A stretch of 64,000 bases of DNA from Corynebacterium epidermidicanis (GTDB taxonomy: Bacteria > Actinomycetota > Actinomycetes > Mycobacteriales > Mycobacteriaceae): positions 1,860,001-1,924,000 of the forward strand of contig NZ_CP011541.1 in assembly GCF_001021025.1 (NCBI RefSeq). The letters run 5' to 3'. The notes under the pieces were generated by a model that saw only the letters and a program-made list of their open reading frames with translations, had not been told where the DNA came from and did not search any database. Positions 26,682 to 35,936 of this stretch are shown one piece after another. A program made the translations under genes and the position numbers. Within the stretch, counting starts at the first letter, position 1; each line of letters opens with the position of its first letter.

Positions 26682-28553
26682 CTAGTCGTTTTGCCCCTTC
26701 GGTACCGAGGATTCAATCACTCGGTGTGGCGGTTGTCCGACTTCGTTCAGGGGATCTTCATCGACATCGCCTACCACCCCAAGGTTGCCGTCAATCACGA
26801 CATCACCAGGGATAACAATGCGGCCTTCCTCGTCATAGGTGACTTCCAGGACTGGCAGCTCGTTACCGTCTTCGTCGTAACCCGGCGCGGGTTGGGACTC
26901 GTGAGCCTCGAGCTTTTCTGGAGTATCAGTCTTTTGCCACTGACGGGTGCGGGTGCGACGGCGCGCGGCAGAATCATCGCTCATGCCTTTCACGAGCGAA
27001 AACATCATCAAAAACTGCATGACAAAGAACGGCAGCGCGACAATGATGACCACCTCTTGCAGTGTGGCGATGCCAGCATTAGGGGAGATCAGCAACAGCG
27101 CGCCGGCAACCGCACCGATGAGCACCGCCCACAAGATGCGGTAGCTGGTCGGCGCCTTGTTTTCTTCGCCCGTGGCAATCATGTCGTTGACCATCGCCGC
27201 GGAGTCGATGGAAGTGATAAAGAAGATGATCACGATCGCCAAGGCGAATGGCCCCATAATCGCAGTAAGCGGATATGCCTCGAGGAACTTAAATAGCGCC
27301 GCTGGCACGTCGCCTTCCACCACTACCGGTTGAGTCAAGAATCCGGGCTCATTAAGTTCCAACTCCAGGCCGGCACGGCCAAAGATTGCGAACCAGATGA
27401 TCGCGAAGATCGTCGGCAAGGCAAGCACACCGGCGATGAACTCGCGGACCGTGCGGCCACGGGAAATACGCGCGACAAACAGCCCCACAAAAGGCGACCA
27501 GCACATCGTCCAAGCCCAGTAGAAGGCGGTCCACTTGCCCTGCCAGCCTGGGTTTTGGTCGAAAGAATCCGTCCAGAACATCAACGATGGCAGCTCGTCA
27601 GCGTAAATGCCAAAGGCTTCGACAGTCGCGCGCAGCAACGACAAGGTCGGTCCGGTGACCAGCACAAAGATCATGAACAAGACGGCCATCGCGATGTTGG
27701 TATTGGACAAAATTTTAATGCCTTTATCCAGGCCCGATGCCACCGAGATGCACGCCACAACGGTAATGAGCATCAGGATGGCCATTTGAATCCAGGAGAT
27801 CTCAGGAACACCCCAGAGCTTGTGCATACCAGCGTTAATCTGCAGCACACCCAAACCGACGGAAACAGCGATGCCGAATACCGTACCAATGATGGCGAGG
27901 GCATCAATGAGTTTGCCTGGGGTCGAGTAGATTTTCGCGCCGAGCAGCGGGGCAAATACCGACGACAGTCGCGCGGGAAGCTTGCGCTTGTAAATGAAGT
28001 ATCCCAGCGCCAAACCGGGGACCACCATGATGACCCACATGTGCAGACCGAAGTGATAGAAGGTGAAAGCCATCGCCTCGCGGGCTGCTTCCTGTGTCAT
28101 CGAGTCTGCGTCCTTGCGGGGGACGTTGTAGTAATGGTTGATCGGCTCTGCGACTCCCCAGAACATCAGTACCGCCCCAGTGCCGCCAGCAAAGAGCATG
28201 GCGAACCATACCGGGAGGGAGTATTCCGGTTCATCGTCGTCGTCACCCAAGCGAACTGAACCATAACGCGAGACGAAAACGGCGATCAAGAAAATGAATG
28301 CGAGGGAGACACCACCGATATACATCCAGCCCAGGTTGGTCAGCAACCAGCCTGCGACACCAGTGAAGAAGTTCTTCGCGGTTTCACCCAAAATGATAGT
28401 TGCGAGGACGAAGGCCAAAATGAAGCCAGCGGAAACGAGAAAAATGACGGGATCCGTCTTTAACCCTAGGAAACGCTTTTCGTTGGGATTAACGGGTTCC
28501 TGGTCGTCCACAATCGTGGTACTAACAGGCTGTGCAGTACTTTCTGCAGCCAT
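26682..28553 (-). CDS. BCCT-family osmolyte transporter
   Basis: A sodium-coupled carrier for betaine, ectoine, proline or carnitine-like solutes (BetP/EctP/LcoP family), 623 residues with 12 membrane helices. The family signature is present in FYWAWTMCWSPFVGLFVARI. The C-terminal tail of about 110 residues is acidic (for example DVDEDPLNEV); in BetP the tail is basic and senses K+, so this protein is closer to the EctP/LcoP type in that respect. The locus recalls ectP of C. glutamicum. Substrate not resolvable by eye. AGGAAG lies about 12 bases before the ATG. Confidence 0.9.
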   Translation of the reverse strand: MAAESTAQPVSTTIVDDQEPVNPNEKRFLGLKTDPVIFLVSAGFILAFVLATIILGETAKNFFTGVAGWLLTNLGWMYIGGVSLAFIFLIAVFVSRYGSVRLGDDDDEPEYSLPVWFAMLFAGGTGAVLMFWGVAEPINHYYNVPRKDADSMTQEAAREAMAFTFYHFGLHMWVIMVVPGLALGYFIYKRKLPARLSSVFAPLLGAKIYSTPGKLIDALAIIGTVFGIAVSVGLGVLQINAGMHKLWGVPEISWIQMAILMLITVVACISVASGLDKGIKILSNTNIAMAVLFMIFVLVTGPTLSLLRATVEAFGIYADELPSLMFWTDSFDQNPGWQGKWTAFYWAWTMCWSPFVGLFVARISRGRTVREFIAGVLALPTIFAIIWFAIFGRAGLELELNEPGFLTQPVVVEGDVPAALFKFLEAYPLTAIMGPFALAIVIIFFITSIDSAAMVNDMIATGEENKAPTSYRILWAVLIGAVAGALLLISPNAGIATLQEVVIIVALPFFVMQFLMMFSLVKGMSDDSAARRRTRTRQWQKTDTPEKLEAHESQPAPGYDEDGNELPVLEVTYDEEGRIVIPGDVVIDGNLGVVGDVDEDPLNEVGQPPHRVIESSVPKGQND

Positions 28554-28722
28554 AACAGTTAAGTTCTTCCTATTCGTTGGACATGAACTATTTAAGATTA
28601 CGGAAACTGGGCTGCATTACTGCTACGGAGAATGGGAAGCTAACAAGTTTTTAATCAACGTGTTATACATTTGTGATTTAAGGCCTAGGTATGCAAATCA
28701 GGGCTTTCGGCAGCGTGTGGCG
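28554..28722 (-). promoter_or_regulatory. AT-rich upstream region of the BCCT gene
   Basis: A 169-base AT-rich gap upstream of the carrier gene and downstream of the minus-strand membrane-protein gene. It must hold the BCCT promoter. I see no palindrome longer than six bases and no recognised operator. Confidence 0.3.
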
Positions 28723-29274
28723 TCACCAGATTTCCTGCATGGCTGCCACTGCCCCAATCTTTTCCACCTTCACAGATGGGTAAGTTTCCTGTAGTTTTTC
28801 CGCTACCTCGAACGTCTTCATATTCGACCCAACAGGAAATTCCACTACATAGGGGCCAAGCGAGTGAGAGCCGTCGCCGAGACTCGCCGCGCTCAACTGC
28901 TCCGAAATATGGGCCGGTATGAGGGCCATGAAGGCACGTGAGCGATAGGTAAAAAGCTGGACCACGCCCAGATCCTCCACCCGGAAATCGATCCCGGAGC
29001 GCGGAATACGCACTCGCTCGCCAATCCGCAACCGCACTTTTCTCCCCCGCAGCACGTAACGGGCGAGACCAAAAATTGCTGTGGCAATCCCAGCCCCCGG
29101 CGCAGCCAGGCCCACCGTAAAGAGGGTGCTCATCAGCTCAGAAGTCGCAGATTGTCGAGCGGAATACAAAACCCAAGCCAGCGGCACCAAAATCGCAACC
29201 ACGATCAGGCAGGCCTTTGCTACTTTCGAGGTCAGCAAAGCTTTCAACTGAGATTTGATGCGGATTTCGGTCAC
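28723..29274 (-). CDS. Membrane protein of unknown function (183 residues)
   Basis: Two membrane helices near the N-terminus (about residues 19-36 and 47-70) are followed by a soluble domain of about 110 residues, containing KVRLRIGERVRIPRSGIDFRVEDLG. The topology suggests a PH-like or photosystem-assembly-like soluble domain on a membrane hairpin, but I do not recognise a family. The start is a GTG at 29274, eight bases behind a TAGACT -10-like box on the minus strand, so the transcript may be leaderless. Divergent from the peptide importer. Confidence 0.75.
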   Translation of the reverse strand: MTEIRIKSQLKALLTSKVAKACLIVVAILVPLAWVLYSARQSATSELMSTLFTVGLAAPGAGIATAIFGLARYVLRGRKVRLRIGERVRIPRSGIDFRVEDLGVVQLFTYRSRAFMALIPAHISEQLSAASLGDGSHSLGPYVVEFPVGSNMKTFEVAEKLQETYPSVKVEKIGAVAAMQEIW

Positions 29275-29355
29275 AGCGCATTAGTCTAAAGCACGGATGT
29301 GGAAATTCGAGTTGTACGAACCGAAAGCTCGCCAAAGGATATAGTTTTCCTAAAA

Positions 29356-29386
29356 TTGTTATCCAGGTAGCTTCACCCACTATATT
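29356..29386 (+). promoter_or_regulatory. Promoter of the peptide ABC importer operon
   Basis: TTGTTA (29356-29361) and TATATT (29381-29386) are separated by 19 bases. The ATG at 29395 comes eight bases after the -10, suggesting a leaderless transcript. Confidence 0.5.
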
Positions 29387-29394
29387 TGCAGGGC

Positions 29395-30939
29395 ATGTGG
29401 GAAAAGTTTCCTCAGCGAACCAAAATCAGTGCTCTGATCACGTGTGTCGGGCTGCTTACTGTCACTGCGTGCTCCGCAGGGTCGACCGCCACCCGGGTGG
29501 GACGCATTGCTGATTCCGACGCCGTGGTGGTAGCAAGCTTCGGCCCGCCGGCCTCCCTCGACTTCACGCGCACTGCAGGCGCAGCAATTCCTGGCGCACT
29601 GATGATCAATGTCTATGAATCGTTGGTCCGCGTTGACGAGCACGGCGAGATCCAGCCGTGGCTGGCGGAATCGTGGGAAACCAACCCCGAACGCACCGAA
29701 TACACCTTCCATCTCCGCCCCGGAGTGAAGTTCTCCAACGGCGATGCTTTCACTGCGGAGACCGCGAAATTCTCCATCGACCGGGTGAAAGGTGACGCCT
29801 GGACGAACGGACTTAAGGCCCAGATGAAGCCGGTAGCAGCCACAGAAGCTATCGACGAACACACCCTTAAGGTGACGCTGAGCAAGCCGAGTAACCAGTG
29901 GTTGTTTTCGATGGCTACGTTCGTCGGCGCGATGATGACGCCAAACGGCGTCGATAAGCTGGCCACGGACCCGGTCGGGACCGGCCCCTACGTGGTGGAG
30001 CAATGGGCGATTGGACAGTCGCTGACTTTTAGCGCTCGCGAGGATTATTGGGGGGCTGCGCCGGAGAATCGCACTGCGGCAATTCGATACTTTTCCGACG
30101 CCGTCGGCGCCACCAACGCCCTGCAATCGGGTGATGTCGACGTCGTGTGGGCGATGCAGTCGCCAGAGCTCATCCGCCCGTTGACCGCGCGCGGGGGTTA
30201 CCACGTACAAGTGGGTACCTCGAACGGCGAAGTTTTGTTGTCGATGAATAACAAGCGCGCTCCGTTTACGGACCCGCGCGTTCGCCAAGCCGTGATGTAC
30301 GCGATTGACCGGCAGGCTGTGATCGACACGGCGTGGGACGGCTACGGCACCGACACCGGCGGTGTGCCGGTACCTCCAACCGATCCTTGGTTTGAGCCGT
30401 CCACCGCTTATCCTTTCGACCCGGAAAAGGCACGTCAACTGCTCAAAGAAGCCGGGATCAACGAGACAAACAATAAGATAGTCTTCTCCGTGCCCTCGCT
30501 GCCGTACACCTCGGCAATTTCCGAGATTGTGGTCTCGCAGCTTCGCGACGTCGGCCTCGATGTCACGATCGAGTCCACTGAATTCCCGGCGGTCTGGTTG
30601 TCCAAGGTCCTCAAAGGCAAGGACTACGACATGTCGATCATCGCGCATGTCGAGCCCCGCGACATACCAACGCTGTTCGGCAACCCGGACTACTACCTGG
30701 GCTACAACTCTCCCGAGGTTGTGGCAGCGCTCCAGGCAGCTGACAGCGGTTCCCCTGAAGACTATGAGAAGTTCATGGCGGAGGCTGTCGACACCATCAT
30801 GGCCGACGCAGCCGCGGATACCCTGTTCAATTTCCCGAACATCGTCGTGGCCCGCGACAACATCGCCGGGATCGACCCGAATGTGCGTACCGACGGCCTA
30901 AACCTGAAGGTCATCGCCAAGAAAGGACCACAGCACTAA
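29395..30939 (+). CDS. ABC importer substrate-binding lipoprotein (peptide/nickel family 5)
   Basis: A 514-residue SBP_bac_5 protein. The signal peptide ends in the lipobox VTAC (about residue 26), so it is a lipoprotein. The family pattern is visible in PWLAESWETN, EYTFHLRPGVKFSNGDAFTAE and DPRVRQAVMYAIDRQ. It binds peptides, nickel chelates or similar solutes; the ligand is not predictable. The ATG is at 29395, with a TTG at 29386 as an unlikely alternative. The stop overlaps the ATG of the first permease by one base (30939). Confidence 0.92.
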   Translation: MWEKFPQRTKISALITCVGLLTVTACSAGSTATRVGRIADSDAVVVASFGPPASLDFTRTAGAAIPGALMINVYESLVRVDEHGEIQPWLAESWETNPERTEYTFHLRPGVKFSNGDAFTAETAKFSIDRVKGDAWTNGLKAQMKPVAATEAIDEHTLKVTLSKPSNQWLFSMATFVGAMMTPNGVDKLATDPVGTGPYVVEQWAIGQSLTFSAREDYWGAAPENRTAAIRYFSDAVGATNALQSGDVDVVWAMQSPELIRPLTARGGYHVQVGTSNGEVLLSMNNKRAPFTDPRVRQAVMYAIDRQAVIDTAWDGYGTDTGGVPVPPTDPWFEPSTAYPFDPEKARQLLKEAGINETNNKIVFSVPSLPYTSAISEIVVSQLRDVGLDVTIESTEFPAVWLSKVLKGKDYDMSIIAHVEPRDIPTLFGNPDYYLGYNSPEVVAALQAADSGSPEDYEKFMAEAVDTIMADAAADTLFNFPNIVVARDNIAGIDPNVRTDGLNLKVIAKKGPQH

Positions 30940-31874
30940 TGCTGAAGACGCTGTTTCGTTACGTGCTGACAGTCTGGGCAGCTTCGGTGGTGGTATTCAC
31001 TTTGCTCCGCATCATCCCTGGTGACCCCGCAGAAATTGCCCTTGGCGTAACAGCCACCCCCGAAACACTTGCGGCCAAGCGCGCCCAGCTCGGCACCGAC
31101 CAACCACTATGGAACCAATACTGGGACTGGATCCTCGGACTCTTGCGCGGTGACTTCGGGATCTCCCTCACCTCCGGCGCTCAACTTTCCCCCATCATCA
31201 CCGACCGCATGCAGGTATCCCTCATCGTGGTCAGCCTATCCATGCTGGTAGCTGTGATCGTCGCGATACCTTTGGGGATGTGGGCGGCCCTACGCAACCG
31301 CCACGCCGACGGCATCATCATCTCAGCAGTGGTCCAAGTTGGTATCGCCGTGCCATCCTTCTTGGCGGCTATCCTGCTGGTCTCGGTGTTTTCGGTGAAC
31401 CTGGGCTGGCTACCTGCCAACGGCTGGGTGCCGCCGGGATATGACTTCGGTGGATTCTTTAAACGCCTGGTGCTCCCCGTGGGCGCCCTCGCAGCCGTAC
31501 AGGCAGCAATATCGACGCGCTACGTACGCTCGGCGGTACTCGAGATCATCAGCGACGACTTCCTCCGCACCGCTCGGGCGAAGGGGCTCACGACGACTCA
31601 AGCACTGGTTCGTCATGGTATGCGCAATGCCGCGATCCCGGTCCTCACCGTGCTGGGGATGCAACTATCCACCCTGGTCGTCGGTGCCGTGGTGATCGAG
31701 CGCGTGTTCACGATCCCAGGCCTCGGCTCCCTGCTGCTGGATTCGGTGGTCAACCGAGACATCATCGCGGTGCAAACCATCGTCATGCTGCTTGTTTTGT
31801 TTACTTTGTTGGTCAATATGCTCGTCGATGTGGCCACGCTCATCATCGATCCCCGGTTGCGAAAGAAGGCTTAG
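30939..31874 (+). CDS. ABC importer permease (DppB/OppB type)
   Basis: A 311-residue inner-membrane permease with six helices. It starts with RYVLTVWAASVVVFTLLRIIPGDPAEIALG, split as usual for DppB proteins, and has the EAA-like loop ILRTARAKGLT variant DDFLRTARAKGLTTTQALVRH. It forms the channel with the next permease. Its ATG overlaps the stop of the binding protein gene (TAATG). Confidence 0.93.
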   Translation: MLKTLFRYVLTVWAASVVVFTLLRIIPGDPAEIALGVTATPETLAAKRAQLGTDQPLWNQYWDWILGLLRGDFGISLTSGAQLSPIITDRMQVSLIVVSLSMLVAVIVAIPLGMWAALRNRHADGIIISAVVQVGIAVPSFLAAILLVSVFSVNLGWLPANGWVPPGYDFGGFFKRLVLPVGALAAVQAAISTRYVRSAVLEIISDDFLRTARAKGLTTTQALVRHGMRNAAIPVLTVLGMQLSTLVVGAVVIERVFTIPGLGSLLLDSVVNRDIIAVQTIVMLLVLFTLLVNMLVDVATLIIDPRLRKKA

Positions 31875-31880
31875 CTTGTG

Positions 31881-32729
31881 ATGCAGAAGGCAAAGAACAT
31901 TTCCACCACCGGACTGATCGGGCTGGTTATCGTCGCAACCGTCATCATCGCGGCGCTGGTTTCCTTCGTGTGGACCCCTTACGACCCAATCCACGCCATC
32001 CCCGCCGACCGCTTGCAAGGCTCCTCGTTTCGTCATTTGATGGGCACCGATCGCTACGGGCGAGACGTTTTTTCCCAAATGATGGCTGGGTCGCGTATCA
32101 CGCTGTTGGTCGGGGTGGTGGCAGTGGGAATCGCGGCCACGTTGGGCACCCCACTCGGAGTGTTCGCGGGCATGAAGGGCGGCTGGGCTGACCGGCTTAT
32201 CATGCGCATTTCCGACGTCATGTTGGCGTTTCCTGCCCTCCTACTAGCAATTATCACTGGCGCGATGTTTGGCACGTCGACGACCACCGCGATGGTGGCC
32301 ATCGGGGTTGCCTCCATCCCTTCCTTTGCTCGGGTCGCCCGCGCCGGCACCCGGCAAGTGATGAGTAAGGATTTCATCTTGGCCGCCACCAGCGCCCGGC
32401 TGCCCGGCTGGCGCATCGCTATCAAGCACGTACTGCCGAACATCATGGGCATGCTCATTGTGCAGTCAAGCGTGGCATTCGCGCTGGCCATCCTTGCGGA
32501 AGCTGCGTTGTCTTTCCTGGGCCTCGGCACTCCCCCACCCGAGCCGTCGTGGGGGCGACTCCTCCAAAACGCCCAAGCATCACTTGCTTCGGCTCCGATG
32601 CTCGCGGTCTGGCCAGGTCTTACTATCGCTATCACGGTGTTTGGCTTCAATGTTGCCGGTGACGGCCTCCGCGACATCTTCGATCCGAAGGCGCAACGCG
32701 CCGTGAACGTCTCTGAGCTGGAGGTATAA
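31881..32729 (+). CDS. ABC importer permease (DppC/OppC type)
   Basis: A 282-residue permease. The family landmarks are present: [21 protein letters not shown] near the N-terminus and [20 protein letters not shown] near the C-terminus. A GTG three bases upstream (31878) is an alternative start. AAAGAAGG lies about 11 bases before the ATG. The gene begins six bases after the first permease stop and ends two bases before the ATPase ATG. Confidence 0.93.
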   Translation: MQKAKNISTTGLIGLVIVATVIIAALVSFVWTPYDPIHAIPADRLQGSSFRHLMGTDRYGRDVFSQMMAGSRITLLVGVVAVGIAATLGTPLGVFAGMKGGWADRLIMRISDVMLAFPALLLAIITGAMFGTSTTTAMVAIGVASIPSFARVARAGTRQVMSKDFILAATSARLPGWRIAIKHVLPNIMGMLIVQSSVAFALAILAEAALSFLGLGTPPPEPSWGRLLQNAQASLASAPMLAVWPGLTIAITVFGFNVAGDGLRDIFDPKAQRAVNVSELEV

Positions 32730-32731
32730 CC

Positions 32732-34342
32732 ATGCTCACCATTGAAAACCTGCGCGTTTCCACCCACTCGGGCCGGACTGTGGTACAAGACATCTGCTTT
32801 GACATTGCCCCTGGACAGCGGGTCGGCCTGATTGGGGAATCCGGGTCCGGGAAGTCATTGACCGCCTTGTCGATCATGGGTTTGCTACCGCCAAACCTGA
32901 GCGCCACCGGCACCATTTCCTTTGATGGCACCGCCCTGCTGGGTGCTTCCGAGCGCCAACTCGCTAGTATCCGAGGCCGACGGATCTCGATGATCTTCCA
33001 GGAACCGATGACGGCGCTAAATCCCCTCATGACGGTCGGCAAACAAGTTGCCGAGGCCGTGACGATTCACAGCGATGCGTCGAAAAACGCCGTGCGGGAA
33101 CGCGTCTTGGAATTGTTCGCGGACGTGCAACTACCGGATCCAGGGGCGACCTTCGACAAGTTTCCGCACCAACTCTCCGGCGGGCAACGCCAGCGCGTGC
33201 TGATCGCAATGGCACTGGCCAACGAACCAGACCTGCTACTATGCGACGAACCTACCACCGCGCTAGATGTGACGGTACAGGCGCAAATCGTGGAACTCAT
33301 TCTCGAACTCGCCGCCAAACACCACGCTGCGCTACTGTTCATTACCCACGACCTAGCTCTGGTCAGCCAGGTGTGCGAAGAGATTCTGGTGATGAAGGAC
33401 GGCCGCATCGTTGAGCGCGGCCCGTTGGACAAAGTATTGCATGCGCCGGAGCACGAATATACCCGTGGCTTGATGGCGGCTTCTGATCTGCGTGCTCGTG
33501 ATGAAAACGCCCAGCTCTACACTGTGAAATCAGCGTCGAGCGGAACTTATTCGCCGGGGGTGGCGCTAGCGCAGCCGAAACGACCAGCAGTGGGTGGGGT
33601 CATCGCGTCTGGCAGCGATCTGCGTCGGGAATACTCCCACTCGCGGTTCTTCCGACGCTCCGCCACAGTCGCTGTAGACGGGGTGTCTTTTGAGCTGCGC
33701 GAACGCGCCCGCCTCGGCATCGTGGGGGGTTCCGGGTCAGGAAAAACTACGTTGCTGCGTATGATCGCTGGGCTTGACCAGCCGAGCTCAGGCACGGTCT
33801 CTGTTAGTGGCTCCACCGCGATAGTGTTCCAAGATCCGTTTTCTTCCCTTGATCCGCGGATGCGGATTGCCGATATCGTCGCCGAACCACTCACTCGCGC
33901 CGGGTTATCTGCAGCTCAGCGGGTGGAGCGCGTCCGGGAAGTACTCGTTGAGGTTGGACTCCCCGAGTCCAGCTTGGAACGCTACCCACACGAATTCTCC
34001 GGCGGTCAGCGCCAGCGCATTTCCATCGCCCGCGCTCTGTCAGTACGCCCGGACATCCTGCTTGCCGACGAACCTGTTTCGGCCCTCGACGTGTCCGCCC
34101 GCGCGGTCATCCTGAATTTGCTGGAAGACCTCGCCAATTCCTATGGACTGTCGATGATTTTTGTCTCACACGACCTGTCCGTCGTCCGCGAAATCTGCAC
34201 CGAAGTGCTGGTGATGTCGCAGGGGAAAATCGTGGAGAGCGGGTCGATTAGAGACGTTTATGGCGCGCCAAAGGATCCTTACACCAAGAAACTGCTGGCG
34301 GCGATCCCCACGCTAAAACCTGCGGGGAAGGCCGTTACCTAA
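32732..34342 (+). CDS. ABC importer ATPase, fused DppD-DppF
   Basis: A single 536-residue protein with two complete ATPase halves, as in many actinobacterial peptide importers. Half one has [16 protein letters not shown], the signature [16 protein letters not shown] and [11 protein letters not shown]. Half two has [16 protein letters not shown], the signature [15 protein letters not shown] and [11 protein letters not shown]. Half two is shorter between Walker A and signature. It is the last gene of the four-gene importer operon, and a 12-base inverted repeat follows at 34376. Confidence 0.93.
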   Translation: MLTIENLRVSTHSGRTVVQDICFDIAPGQRVGLIGESGSGKSLTALSIMGLLPPNLSATGTISFDGTALLGASERQLASIRGRRISMIFQEPMTALNPLMTVGKQVAEAVTIHSDASKNAVRERVLELFADVQLPDPGATFDKFPHQLSGGQRQRVLIAMALANEPDLLLCDEPTTALDVTVQAQIVELILELAAKHHAALLFITHDLALVSQVCEEILVMKDGRIVERGPLDKVLHAPEHEYTRGLMAASDLRARDENAQLYTVKSASSGTYSPGVALAQPKRPAVGGVIASGSDLRREYSHSRFFRRSATVAVDGVSFELRERARLGIVGGSGSGKTTLLRMIAGLDQPSSGTVSVSGSTAIVFQDPFSSLDPRMRIADIVAEPLTRAGLSAAQRVERVREVLVEVGLPESSLERYPHEFSGGQRQRISIARALSVRPDILLADEPVSALDVSARAVILNLLEDLANSYGLSMIFVSHDLSVVREICTEVLVMSQGKIVESGSIRDVYGAPKDPYTKKLLAAIPTLKPAGKAVT

Positions 34343-34375
34343 AAGTTAGAGGCGCCTATTTACCCACACCGAGTT

Positions 34376-34420
34376 CCTTTGAGATTGCTCAAAAGTCGCA
34401 AAACTGAACAATCTCAAAGG
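34376..34420. repeat. 12-base inverted repeat after the peptide importer operon
   Basis: CCTTTGAGATTG (34376-34387) and CAATCTCAAAGG (34409-34420) are perfect arms with a 21-base spacer, which can extend the pairing by TCA/TGA. No U-run follows. It may serve as a terminator for the importer operon, or be an operator or mobile-element end. Confidence 0.5.
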
Positions 34421-34454
34421 CAAACAACGGTCGTTGAGAGCGGAAAAGCGGGTA

Positions 34455-34583
34455 CTAGCTGACGTACACCCTACGAAGCGAGCTAGCTACCAGGACGCGC
34501 TCTTCGCTAACTTCGAATTCTGCGGTGAGAGCTTCAAATTGTTCCAGCTCGGCAATAGACAAGCGGAATTCCCCTCGCTCCAT
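34455..34583 (-). CDS. Small acidic protein of unknown function (42 residues)
   Basis: A 42-residue reading frame starting MERGEFRLSIAELEQFEALT and ending RRVYVS. It has a very strong ribosome site, GGAGGAAAGG, ending about seven bases before the ATG at 34583. It lies 59 bases downstream of the BASS-family symporter gene on the same strand. The middle is Glu-rich and probably helical. No similarity recognised. The strong ribosome site is the main support, as the protein is below common gene-finding length limits. Confidence 0.6.
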   Translation of the reverse strand: MERGEFRLSIAELEQFEALTAEFEVSEERVLVASSLRRVYVS

Positions 34584-34642
34584 GGCTTGGCCTTTCCTCC
34601 GGTAGCAGCATCTCTTTCCTTGTCAGCTTAGGCGCCGTACTT

Positions 34643-35677
34643 CTAGACGTCCACCGCGACACGCTCCGTTTCCTGTCGGGACACCTTCGCTTGCTGCTCG
34701 ACACTCTTCGCCCGCCAGCGCACCAGCGCAGCATAAATGGCCCCGTTGACATTGTGCAGCACACTGGCCACCGCCGAAGGTAGCGCTGCTTCGGCTGAGA
34801 AGAACTGGGCGGCCATGCCTGTGGCCAGGCCTGAGTTTTGGGTTCCCACCTCGATCGCGGTGGTGCGACACGCTTCCACTGGCTGACGAGTCACCCGAGC
34901 AGCGACATATCCGAGTAGGTAGCCCAGCATGTTATGCAGGATCACGGCCAGTACGACGAGCAATCCGACGGTCGCCAGCTTCGCGGAATTCTTTGCCACA
35001 TTGGGCAGCACCACCATCAGGATTGCGAAGATGGACAGCCACGGCAAGATAGGCAGGATTTTTGCCACCCAGCGTTCCGCGAAGAAGTTGATCACCAGAC
35101 CGGCGGTGACAGGAATCAGCACGGATTTCATCAGGCTGATTGCCATGGCGCTGGCGTTGACATCGGTTTCTGCTCCAGCGAGCCCCAGCATCAGCAGAGG
35201 GGTGACAAAGGGCGCAAGCATCGTGGACACGGAGGTCATCGCGACGGAAAGCGCAACATCGCCTTTAGCTAGATACGCAATCACGTTTGAAGCCGTTCCC
35301 CCGGGCACGGAACCCAACATCAAGAGACCGACCGCGAGCTGGGGATTGAAGTTGAAGGCCTTAGCTACCGCGACGGCCCCGAGTGGCATGACAATGAACT
35401 GAGCGAGAACACCGATAACAATCGGTATTGGTCGCCGAAGGATTTCTTGAAAATCGGGCACCGTCAAGGTCAGCCCCATCGTGAACATAATCACCATCAG
35501 CATGTAAGTGATGTATTGCGCCATGGGAACAAATGGCGCGGGGAAGAAGAAGGCGACCACTGCGCCCACGAGAATAATTAGTGGAAAAGCAGCCACGGCA
35601 AGCGTGGCGGAACGATCTTCAGAAGATGCATCTGCAGATTGGGCAGGGCCGGGAGTGATGTGGCTATTGTCACGCAT
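34643..35677 (-). CDS. Bile acid:sodium symporter (BASS) family protein
   Basis: A 344-residue membrane carrier with nine to ten helices. The family pattern is clear: a conserved region MLGSVPGGTASNVIAYLAKGDVALS (sodium site, broken helix) at about residues 117-140 and EVGTQNSGLA near residue 277. Bacterial members carry organic anions such as pyruvate, pantoate or bile acids, so the substrate is open. It is followed by the 42-residue gene on the same strand. Confidence 0.9.
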   Translation of the reverse strand: MRDNSHITPGPAQSADASSEDRSATLAVAAFPLIILVGAVVAFFFPAPFVPMAQYITYMLMVIMFTMGLTLTVPDFQEILRRPIPIVIGVLAQFIVMPLGAVAVAKAFNFNPQLAVGLLMLGSVPGGTASNVIAYLAKGDVALSVAMTSVSTMLAPFVTPLLMLGLAGAETDVNASAMAISLMKSVLIPVTAGLVINFFAERWVAKILPILPWLSIFAILMVVLPNVAKNSAKLATVGLLVVLAVILHNMLGYLLGYVAARVTRQPVEACRTTAIEVGTQNSGLATGMAAQFFSAEAALPSAVASVLHNVNGAIYAALVRWRAKSVEQQAKVSRQETERVAVDV

Positions 35678-35936
35678 GGCGATAGCACCGAAGCTTTCTC
35701 AGGTCGGTCGGGACGTTTCGTTTTAGCGGCGATCACTCAACACAGCTAAGGGTGGGCCGTGCGTCATTGCCGAAACTAGGGTTCCTCACGAGATGGCGTG
35801 ATACAAGTCACTACTCTAGGGAGCGTTCACGGCGTTGTCCAGGACTTTGCCCTCATTACCCCCACTACTAAAGACTGCGCGAAGCCACCGCATTGTCGGC
35901 CTCGCGCACGTTCTAGCAACAATGAAAACCCGGCAC
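35678..35936. other. Gap between the BASS symporter and the hydrolase gene
   Basis: 259 bases holding the BASS promoter on the minus strand (TAAAAC-like box about 60 bases before the ATG) and the 3' end of the neighbouring hydrolase transcript. A small palindrome GTGATACAAGTCAC lies near 35800. No gene is convincing. Confidence 0.3.

Noticed and set aside
35819..35893. 25-codon minus-strand frame downstream of the S33 hydrolase
   Set aside because: Only a weak GAGG site and no protein-like pattern; too short to defend.
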